From contig NZ_VIWT01000002.1 of NCBI RefSeq assembly GCF_007829815.1, positions 310,001 to 374,000 of the forward strand: a stretch of 64,000 nucleotides of DNA. Direction: 5' to 3'. This document shows, in pieces, positions 1 to 6,287 of the stretch. Under the pieces are notes generated by a model, which had not been told where the DNA came from, did no database searches, and was given only the letters and a program-made list of their open reading frames with translations. The DNA comes from Kitasatospora viridis (GTDB lineage Bacteria > Actinomycetota > Actinomycetes > Streptomycetales > Streptomycetaceae). Numbering within the stretch: the first letter of the stretch is position 1; each line of letters opens with the position of its first letter. The translations under genes were made by a program, and so were the position numbers.

Positions 1-330
1 ATCGCCGAGACCTACCTGCGCCGCTACCTGGACGTCTGGGCGGAAGCCGTCAGCCCCTGGGACAGGCGGGAGTCCTCGGCCTACCGCGGCTACTCCGGCT
101 TCGGCTGGATGCTGCGCGGCCTGCAGCCCGCCAAGCTCTACACCGAAGGCGGCGCGATCGTCGGCTCGCCGGCCACGGTCATCGACCGGATCCGCGCCTT
201 CAACGACCACATCGGCGGCGTCGACCAGATCCTTTGGCAGATCGATTTCGGCGCGATGCCGCTCCCCGAAGCTCGGCAGACCCTGGAGCTCTTCTGCGAC
301 CAGGTCCTGCCGGAGGTGAAAGCACTCTGA
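1..330 (+). CDS. LLM-class (luciferase-like) flavin-dependent oxidoreductase, C-terminal part
   Basis: The reading frame is open from the first base and ends at TGA 328-330, so the gene starts outside the window and only about 109 C-terminal residues are visible. The segment with YTEGGAIVGSPATVIDRIRAF is the usual C-terminal helix region of bacterial luciferase-like monooxygenases, where a GSP/GTP motif precedes the last helices, and the ending (IDFGAMPLPEARQTLELFCDQVLP) fits that fold. Such enzymes use FMN or F420 to oxidise or reduce small molecules. It lies just before the RiPP precursors on the same strand and could be a tailoring enzyme of that cluster, but a GC hairpin separates them. 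Family is fairly sure; substrate is unknown. Confidence 0.75.
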   Translation: MAETYLRRYLDVWAEAVSPWDRRESSAYRGYSGFGWMLRGLQPAKLYTEGGAIVGSPATVIDRIRAFNDHIGGVDQILWQIDFGAMPLPEARQTLELFCDQVLPEVKAL

Positions 331-335
331 CCCGT

Positions 336-364
336 CGGCGCCGGCCTTCGTGCGGCCGGCACCG
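336..364 (+). terminator. GC-rich hairpin after the luciferase-like gene
   Basis: The arms GCCGGCC (340-346) and GGCCGGC (354-360) are perfectly complementary around a 7-base loop, and the stem extends outward by three more pairs past one mismatch. There is no T-tract, as is common for actinomycete terminators. It begins 6 bases after the stop of the flavoenzyme gene and would isolate, or attenuate into, the precursor genes. Function is inferred from position and structure only. Confidence 0.45.
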
Positions 365-391
365 GCGTGGTGACGGAAGGAGGTGAAAGAC

Positions 392-559
392 ATGGAGGGT
401 TTCGACGACCTGGTGCTGGATGACAGCACCTTCGAGCTGGTGGACCTGGGCGTGGTGGTTCCCGCGTCGGTGACGGCTGGTTACGGCCTGACCGAGCTCG
501 CCGCTTCGAGCGGTGGCAGCAGCTGCTGCTGCTGCACCCCGTGCTGCTCCTGCACCTGA
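392..559 (+). CDS. Thiopeptide-like RiPP precursor peptide, copy 1
   Basis: A 55-residue peptide preceded by an almost perfect Shine-Dalgarno (AAGGAGGTG, 8 bases before ATG). The first ~39 residues are an acidic leader with FELVDLGVVV and SVTAGYGLTELAAS. From memory this resembles the thiomuracin leader (FELADSGVAV, SLTAGHGMTEVGAS). The C-terminal part is SGGSS followed by CCCCTPCCSCT, with seven cysteines plus Ser and Thr residues that could become thiazoles, oxazoles or dehydroamino acids. The encoded protein is identical to copy 2. Its downstream neighbours are all azole-forming and dehydration enzymes, which supports the role strongly. Leader cleavage is not visible; by comparison with thiomuracin it could fall after TELAA, or later, before the conserved SSCCCC block. 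Confidence 0.93.
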   Translation: MEGFDDLVLDDSTFELVDLGVVVPASVTAGYGLTELAASSGGSSCCCCTPCCSCT

Positions 560-613
560 TCGGGTGCGGGGCGGGCGGCTGAACGATCCGAGTGCACTGG
601 GGAGGTGAAAGAC

Positions 614-781
614 ATGGAGGGTTTCGACGACCTGGTGCTGGATGACAGCACCTTCGAGCTGGTGGACCTGGGCGTGGTGGTTCCCGCGTCGGTGACGGCC
701 GGTTACGGCCTGACCGAGCTCGCCGCTTCGAGCGGCGGTAGCAGCTGCTGCTGCTGCACCCCGTGCTGCTCCTGCACCTGA
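614..781 (+). CDS. Thiopeptide-like RiPP precursor peptide, copy 2
   Basis: A second 55-residue gene whose product is identical to copy 1. The DNA differs only at a few synonymous positions (for example GCT/GCC before Gly30 and GGT/GGC, GGC/GGT near the core). It has its own strong ribosome-binding site, GGAGGTG, 6 bases before the ATG. The start lies exactly 222 bases after that of copy 1. Gene dosage for a single product, or very recent duplication or gene conversion, explains the identity. The synonymous differences show that it is not an assembly echo. Confidence 0.93.
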   Translation: MEGFDDLVLDDSTFELVDLGVVVPASVTAGYGLTELAASSGGSSCCCCTPCCSCT

Positions 782-834
782 TCGGGTGCGGGACTGCTCA
801 CTGATCGATCCGGTGAACGAAGGAGGTGAAAGAC

Positions 835-1005
835 ATGGAGGGTTTCAACGACGACCTGGTGCTGGATGACAGCGCCTTCGAGTTGGTGGACCTGGGCGCG
901 GTCGTTCCCGCGTCGGTGACGGCCGGTTACGGCCTCACGGAGTTGTCCGCTTCCAAGGGGACCAGCAGCTGCTGCTGCTGCACCCCGTGCTGTTCCTGCA
1001 CCTGA
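835..1005 (+). CDS. Thiopeptide-like RiPP precursor peptide, divergent copy 3
   Basis: A 56-residue relative of copies 1 and 2 with the same AAGGAGGTG ribosome-binding site. Changes lie in the leader (FNDDLV instead of FDDLV, one extra residue; SAFELVDLGAVV instead of STFELVDLGVVV) and just before the core (TELSASKGT instead of TELAASSGG). The last 13 residues, SSCCCCTPCCSCT, are unchanged. Conservation of exactly these 13 residues while the preceding four vary suggests that the mature peptide is confined to this block. All three genes would then give the same product. Confidence 0.92.
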   Translation: MEGFNDDLVLDDSAFELVDLGAVVPASVTAGYGLTELSASKGTSSCCCCTPCCSCT

Positions 1006-1124
1006 TCCGGTGCTGATCTCCGGGCACATGTGCTCTAGCCGGTGCGTGCGCGCGTAAGAGGATCGAGTGGCTCTCGGTCCTCCTGCTGACCAGTCATCAA
1101 TGCACTCTCGTAGAAGCGGTGGTC

Positions 1125-3092
1125 ATGGAAGTGAACGTCGATCAGGTACGGCCTCGACTGCGCGGGGACGTCTACGTCATGCGCGTGCCGGAGGGCGCCT
1201 ACATCCGTAGCAATCTGGGCGGCTCGATACTCAAGGGCGCGTCGACGTACGAGTGGATCCAGCGGATCGCACCGCTGCTGGACGGCACCAAGACCCTCGG
1301 CGAACTCTGCGCCTCGGTACCGGAGTCCAGCCGCGCCGCGCTCGCCAAGCTCGTTCTGGTCCTGCTCGGCAAGGGCTACGTCAAGAACGCGCTGGAGGAC
1401 CGTCCGCACACCCTGACCGCCGAGCTCACCAAGGCCTACGCGGCCAACATCGCCTTCATCGAGTACTTCACCGACTCGCCCGAACTCCGCTTCGAGGGCT
1501 ACCGCGACAGCCGCGTCGTGCTGGCCGGGTCCGGCCCGCTACTGCAGGCGCTGACCAACTCCCAGCTGCGCGCCGGTGTGCGCACCTGCGTGCTCGCCCC
1601 GTTCGCCGAGTCGCCGTTCGACCGCGACCGCGTCGCCGAGCACCTCGCCGCGGCCCAGGAGCAGGACCCTCAGCAGCGGATCGGCTACCTGGACGCCAAC
1701 GCCGAGCGGCTCGACCTGGTGGCCGCGGACGCCGACATGGTGCTGCACGTCACCGACCGGCCGATGGTCGAGCGCGCCCGGCTGCTGCCCGCCGCGGCCG
1801 TCGCCGCGGGTGCCGCGTTCGCGCAGGCGGTCGTGGCCGGCGACGAGGCGTGGATCGGCCCGGTGATCGGGAAGAACGACGATCCCACCGCGTGGGAGTC
1901 CGCGTGGCGCCGGTTGTGCGCGCTCACATTCGACCTGGCCGGCGCGGACCTGGCCGACCACCCGGAGGCGGCGCCCAGCGAGTTCCTGCGCGGCCCCACC
2001 GTGGCCCTGGTCGCCAACCAGCTGTGCTTCGCGGCCTTCCGCCACCTCGTCGGCATCGACCAGGGCGCCGGCGCCGACCGCCTGGTCCGGTTCGACCTGG
2101 AGACGCTGGAGACCGCGACCCACGCCTTCCAGCCGCACCCGCTCGCACTGCCCGCCGTTCCCGACGACCCGGCCCGGCTCGCCGCCCTCGCGGCCGCCGC
2201 GCCCGTCGACGACGAGGAACTGGCCCGGCGCGCCGTGGACTGCGTCGACCCGCGGACCGGCCTGTTCGCCGAGGTCACCGAGCGCGACTACGAGCAGCTG
2301 CCGCTGTTCGTCAGCGAGGTCCTGGTCTCCGACCCGGTCGGCCTGGCCGGCGGTCCGTTCCCGGTGCACGGCTGCGGCGACAGCGTGATCGAGTCGCGCC
2401 AGCGCGCGGTGCGGCACGCCTTCGAACGCTACGCGGCCGTCATGGTCGACTCCCGCAAGGGCGACCGGCTGACCGGCCTGGACGTGCGCACCGGCGAGCC
2501 GGTCGCCGTCGACGCCGCGCAGGTCTTCCCCGCGCGCACCGCGGCCTCCGGCAGCGACTGGCCCGAAGCCGTGCGCGCCGCCGTCGTCGCGGCGGCCACC
2601 GAGGGCGTGGCCGCGGCGCTTTCGACCGCGACCGACCCGCTGCCCCGGCTCGACCTGGACGGCGCCGAGCTGACCGAGCGCGCCGCGCGCTACCGCAAGC
2701 TGCTGGAGATCGTCGAGGAGTCGTTCGAGGTCCACGACCTGTCCGCGCTGCTCGGGCTGCCCACCTTCGCCTTCACCACCCCGCAGGGCACCGTCGCCTA
2801 CACGAGCGACCTCGAAGTCTGCGTCGCGCTGGAGCAGGGGCTGGAGCAGACCCTGCTCGCCTACCAGTCCCGATCGGCCGACCAGCCCGGCTACGCGCCG
2901 GCGCCCGTGCCCGAGCTGCCCGAGCACCTGCGCGGGGAGACGGCGGCGCGGCCGGTCTCGGTCACCCTGGACGAGGTCGTGGCGCGGCTGGCGGGCGACG
3001 GCGGCCGAGTGGTCGCGGTGCCGCTCGACCACGACCCCGCCCTCGCGCGGCTGTGCCCCTTCGTGGTCCGCGCCGTGGTCGTCCATGGCTGA
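1125..3092 (+). CDS. ThiF-like TOMM leader-binding / azole maturation protein (E1-like)
   Basis: About 655 residues. Residues 1-90 (VRPRLRGDVYVMRVPEGAYIRSNLGG ... LGELCASVPE ... LLGKGYV) look like the small winged-helix RiPP recognition element that grips the leader peptide. The following region with VVLAGSGPLLQAL (about 120-200) resembles a degenerate ThiF/E1 nucleotide fold. The second half (GCGDSVIESRQRAVRHAFERYAAV) matches the long form known as thiazole-containing bacteriocin maturation protein. In thiopeptide pathways this protein presents the precursor to the YcaO cyclodehydratase. It is the only recognisable leader binder here although two YcaO proteins are present. ATG 1125 is chosen because GAAG lies 8 bases upstream; GTG 1119 is the alternative. 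The end overlaps the next gene by 8 bases. Confidence 0.85.
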   Translation: MEVNVDQVRPRLRGDVYVMRVPEGAYIRSNLGGSILKGASTYEWIQRIAPLLDGTKTLGELCASVPESSRAALAKLVLVLLGKGYVKNALEDRPHTLTAELTKAYAANIAFIEYFTDSPELRFEGYRDSRVVLAGSGPLLQALTNSQLRAGVRTCVLAPFAESPFDRDRVAEHLAAAQEQDPQQRIGYLDANAERLDLVAADADMVLHVTDRPMVERARLLPAAAVAAGAAFAQAVVAGDEAWIGPVIGKNDDPTAWESAWRRLCALTFDLAGADLADHPEAAPSEFLRGPTVALVANQLCFAAFRHLVGIDQGAGADRLVRFDLETLETATHAFQPHPLALPAVPDDPARLAALAAAAPVDDEELARRAVDCVDPRTGLFAEVTERDYEQLPLFVSEVLVSDPVGLAGGPFPVHGCGDSVIESRQRAVRHAFERYAAVMVDSRKGDRLTGLDVRTGEPVAVDAAQVFPARTAASGSDWPEAVRAAVVAAATEGVAAALSTATDPLPRLDLDGAELTERAARYRKLLEIVEESFEVHDLSALLGLPTFAFTTPQGTVAYTSDLEVCVALEQGLEQTLLAYQSRSADQPGYAPAPVPELPEHLRGETAARPVSVTLDEVVARLAGDGGRVVAVPLDHDPALARLCPFVVRAVVVHG

Positions 3093-4734
3093 GCAGCCAC
3101 ACCTGCTCCTCGAACCACGACAGGTGGTGGTCGGGCCGTGGGAGCCGGGCTGCCCGGAGTGCCTGCGCACCCGGCGCACCGCCGCCGCATCCGCCGAGAG
3201 CGCCGCCGAGCTGGCCGTCGAGGTGCCGGAGCGGGAGCTGCCGAGCTTCCTGGCCGACACCGTCGCCGAGTTGGCCTCGGCCCGGGCCGAGGCGCAGCGG
3301 TTCTGGATCGTCGACCTGGCCACGCTCGCGCTCTCCCGGCACGGATTCCTCACCGACCCGCGCTGCCCGAGGTGTTCGCGGATGCCGGCCGACACCGAGC
3401 AGGGCGCGAAGGCCACCCGGGAGGCGCGGCCCAAGCTCTCGCCCGAGTCGACCCGGGTGCGCCTGCTGGACCGGGACGCGCTGGCGGCGACCTACGTCGA
3501 CGAGCAGAGCGGCCTGATCCCCTCGGTCACCTCCTACGTGCACCACTCCTTCCCGTTCACCGAGGCCGTCATGGCCGTGCCCGGGGTCGTCACGGAGGCC
3601 GCCGGCTACGGCCGCACCAGGGACTTCTCGTCCGCCTGGTCGATCTCGGTGGTGGAATCGCTGGAGCGGCTCTCCGGCTACGCGCCGGGCAAGCGCACCG
3701 GCGTCACGGCGGCCTACGCCGAGGTGGCCGACGCGGCGGTCGACCCCCGCTCGCTCGGCCTCTACCCCGCCGACCGGTACCGCACCCCGGGCTTCCGGTA
3801 CCGGGAGTTCACCGAGGACGCGGTCACCAACTGGGTCTGGGGCCACTCCTTCGGCCTCGACCGGCCGGTGCTGGTGCCCGAGAGCTTCGTCTACTACCGG
3901 CTGTCGATGTCCGGTGGCGAGCCCGGCTTCGCCCAGGAGATCTCCAGCGGCAACGCGCTCGGCGGGTGCTACGAGGAGGCGGTGCTGCACGGCATCCTCG
4001 AAGTCGCCGAGCGCGACGCCTTCCTGATGGCCTGGTACCAGCGGACCGCGCTGCCCGAGATCGACCTGGCCACCGTGCCCGACCGCCGGATCCGGCTGGT
4101 GGCCGAGCGCATCGAGCGCCAGGGCTACCGGGTGCACGTCTTCGACAGCACGCGGGAACACGGCATCCCGTCGTTCTGGACCCTCGCCGAGGACGTCACC
4201 GGCACCGAGCGGCCCAGAGCCGTTTCGACCGGTGGCAGCGGGCTGCGCCCCGCCGAGGCGATCCTGGCCGCGCTGCACGAACTGAGCCAGACCGTCGAGT
4301 ACGTGGCCATCCTGGCGCTCGACCCGAACTGGCAGCGCCGTGCCCGGCACCTGGCCGACCACCCGGACGACGTCCACACGATGGCCGACCACCTGCTCTG
4401 CGCGGCCGACCCGGCCAGCTTCGACCGGTACTCCTTCCTGCTCGACGACCCGGTGACGTGGACCTGGGAGCAGCGACTGGACCACTGGCACTGGCCGCGC
4501 AACACCGACATCGGCGCGGACCTCGACGAGGCCGTGCGGCGCTTCGCCGCGGCCGGCCTGGACGTCGTCGCCGTCGACACCACCTCCACAGAACAGACAG
4601 CGGGAGGCTTCAGATGCGTCAAGGTGCTGGCACCGGGATCGGTGCCGATGACCTTCGGACACGCGGCCCGGCGGGTGACCGGACTGCCCAGACTGTCCGA
4701 GGTGCGCAACCCGCACCCGCATCCCTTCCCGTGA
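3085..4734 (+). CDS. YcaO azoline-forming cyclodehydratase 1
   Basis: A 549-residue protein. It begins with the zinc-binding remnant of the E1-like partner: CxxC pairs at residues 23/26 (CPEC) and 94/97 (CPRC). The YcaO ATP-grasp-like domain follows, with RTRDFSSAWSISVVESLERL and GNALGGCYEEAVLHGILEVAERDAF carrying the expected Glu/Arg cluster for ATP and Mg. It ends in HPHPFP, the proline-rich C-terminus typical of azoline-forming YcaO proteins, which contributes to the active site. The enzyme phosphorylates the amide backbone and cyclises Cys (or Ser/Thr) to azolines. Translationally coupled on both sides. Probably works with the leader-binding protein encoded just before it. Confidence 0.92.
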   Translation: MAEQPHLLLEPRQVVVGPWEPGCPECLRTRRTAAASAESAAELAVEVPERELPSFLADTVAELASARAEAQRFWIVDLATLALSRHGFLTDPRCPRCSRMPADTEQGAKATREARPKLSPESTRVRLLDRDALAATYVDEQSGLIPSVTSYVHHSFPFTEAVMAVPGVVTEAAGYGRTRDFSSAWSISVVESLERLSGYAPGKRTGVTAAYAEVADAAVDPRSLGLYPADRYRTPGFRYREFTEDAVTNWVWGHSFGLDRPVLVPESFVYYRLSMSGGEPGFAQEISSGNALGGCYEEAVLHGILEVAERDAFLMAWYQRTALPEIDLATVPDRRIRLVAERIERQGYRVHVFDSTREHGIPSFWTLAEDVTGTERPRAVSTGGSGLRPAEAILAALHELSQTVEYVAILALDPNWQRRARHLADHPDDVHTMADHLLCAADPASFDRYSFLLDDPVTWTWEQRLDHWHWPRNTDIGADLDEAVRRFAAAGLDVVAVDTTSTEQTAGGFRCVKVLAPGSVPMTFGHAARRVTGLPRLSEVRNPHPHPFP

Positions 4735-6287
4735 ACAGGGGCGAGGGAAGCGTCGGCCGGGAGTTCCTGCGGGTCAGCCTGGAGGACCTCGCCGAGGCGA
4801 TGGAGGCCCGGCAGTCGGAGTACGCCAACCCCGACGAGCCGCTGAAGTTCAAGATCTACCGGGGCCGGCCCCGCCGCCCGCTGACCACCAGGGTCCCGCG
4901 CGCGCTGCGCGAGGTCGAGGCCTTCGACGGGACGGCGCTGTCGACGCTGCTGCGCTACGGCTACGGCCTCTCCCGGCAGGAGTTCGACACCAACGGGACC
5001 TGGCCCTACCACCGCATGGTCGCCTCCGCCCGCTGCCTGTTCGGCGTCCAGCTGTACGTGGTGCTGCCCGAGGGCGTCCACCACTACGACGCCCCGCACC
5101 ACGAGTTGGTGCTGCTGCGTGACGGGGACCACCGGCAGCTGCTGGCCGGGGCGACCGGCACCGCGGGCGCGTCTGCGGAGGCCGTGTTCGTGCTGTCCGG
5201 GCTGTTCTCCAAGACCGCGTACATCTACCGCGACTACGCCTACCGCCTGTGCACCCAGGAGGCCGGGCTGCTCACCGGGAACCTCGACCTGGTCGCGCGG
5301 TCCATGGGCCTGCGGGCGCACGTGCACCACCAGTTCCTCGACGAGCCGGTCGACAAGCTGCTCGGACTCGACCGCGACGAGGAGCCGGCCCTGGTGGTGC
5401 TGGCGCTGCACCTCGCTGATGCCGACCTGCAGCGTGACCCGGTTCCGCGGACGGCCGCGGCGCTGGCCGCGACCATCGACCCGATCAGTCCGACCGTGGT
5501 CCCCAGCGGGCTGAAGGTCGCTCAGGCCTGCCCGACGCTGACCAAGGTCAACCGCGCGTCCCTGCGCACCGACACCGCGACCTTCGCGGCGGCCGAACCG
5601 GTCGCGCCCGCCGTGCCCGACACCGAACCGCTGCCGCTGCCGCCGGTCGAGGCCCCGCAGATCGACCTGGCGCAGGTGCTGCGGGAGCGGGACTCCGGTC
5701 CCGGGCTCTTCAAGCCGGTCGCCTCGCAGGTCGACGGGATCGAGCTGTGGGCGCGGCTGGCCCGGATCCGCACCGGCGTCACCAGCGACTCCGTCCCGGC
5801 CGGCGCGCCCGTCCCGCTGGAGATCTACCTGACCGTGGGCGACCTCACCGGGATTCCGGCGGGCTGCTACCGGCTCGACCAGCACACCGGCGCGCTGCAC
5901 CCGGTCCTGCGCGCCGACGCCGACACCGACGCCGACACCGACGCTGTGACGGCGATCGAGCGGGTCACCATCCCCGGACCGGTGTTCCGCGACATGAACG
6001 CCATCGTCCACCTCGTCGGCGACCGCGACTGGGCCTTCGACACCTTCGGCGACCGCGGCTACCGGGTGCTCAACCAGGAGGCCGGGCTGCTCGCGCACCG
6101 CGTGTGCGTCGCCGCCGCGGCCCAGGGCATGTCCGGACGGATCGTCAACGCCTACCACGCCGAAGGGGTCCGGGCGGCCCTCGGGCTCGCCGACCCCCGG
6201 CACGCCCCGCTCTTCCAGATCCTGCTGGCCAGAACCGGCCCGGGCGGTCGCGTGATCGTTCCCGTCGAGCCCGAGGGGGTGGAGTGA
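4731..6287 (+). CDS. SagB/McbC-type azoline dehydrogenase 1 (tandem nitroreductase fold)
   Basis: A 518-residue protein starting at GTG 4731, which overlaps the YcaO stop as GTGA. Two nitroreductase-like halves are visible: the first ends with YRLCTQEAGLL ... LLGLDRDEEPALVVL, the second with YRVLNQEAGLLAHRV ... ALGLADPRHAPLFQILLA. This arrangement is common for thiopeptide dehydrogenases, which use FMN to oxidise azolines to aromatic azoles. A short repetitive stretch (ADTDADTDAD, bases about 5920-5945) sits in the second half. It ends by ATG overlap with the next gene. Function of the family is secure; which heterocycles it oxidises cannot be told. Confidence 0.88.
   Translation: MNRGEGSVGREFLRVSLEDLAEAMEARQSEYANPDEPLKFKIYRGRPRRPLTTRVPRALREVEAFDGTALSTLLRYGYGLSRQEFDTNGTWPYHRMVASARCLFGVQLYVVLPEGVHHYDAPHHELVLLRDGDHRQLLAGATGTAGASAEAVFVLSGLFSKTAYIYRDYAYRLCTQEAGLLTGNLDLVARSMGLRAHVHHQFLDEPVDKLLGLDRDEEPALVVLALHLADADLQRDPVPRTAAALAATIDPISPTVVPSGLKVAQACPTLTKVNRASLRTDTATFAAAEPVAPAVPDTEPLPLPPVEAPQIDLAQVLRERDSGPGLFKPVASQVDGIELWARLARIRTGVTSDSVPAGAPVPLEIYLTVGDLTGIPAGCYRLDQHTGALHPVLRADADTDADTDAVTAIERVTIPGPVFRDMNAIVHLVGDRDWAFDTFGDRGYRVLNQEAGLLAHRVCVAAAAQGMSGRIVNAYHAEGVRAALGLADPRHAPLFQILLARTGPGGRVIVPVEPEGVE

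Larger units (their letters stand above)
378..1006 (+). repeat. Tandem triplication of the precursor gene (about 222-base period)
   Basis: Three direct repeats, each carrying ribosome-binding site, leader and core codons and a short tail (ATCGGGTGCGG after the stop in units 1 and 2). Start-to-start distances are 222 and 221 bases. Units 1 and 2 are nearly identical at the DNA level, and unit 3 is more diverged. The intervening 50 bases differ between units. No inverted repeats or transposase lie nearby, so unequal recombination is the likely origin. Confidence 0.9.

Noticed and set aside
392..781. Identical precursor peptides as an assembly artefact
   Set aside because: The two copies differ at synonymous sites and have different intergenic sequence, so both are real.
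1539..3434. Long open frames on the opposite strand of the RiPP enzymes (also 2962-4722, 4125-6203, 6152-8863, 8901-11867)
   Set aside because: High GC removes stop codons from the other frames. These translations are rich in Arg/Gly/Pro, lack ribosome-binding sites and match no family, while the plus-strand genes have clear motifs.
5920..5946. Short GACACCGACGCC repeat as a possible phase-variation tract
   Set aside because: It encodes an in-frame Asp/Ala/Thr linker of only a few units inside the dehydrogenase; there is no sign of frameshifting.
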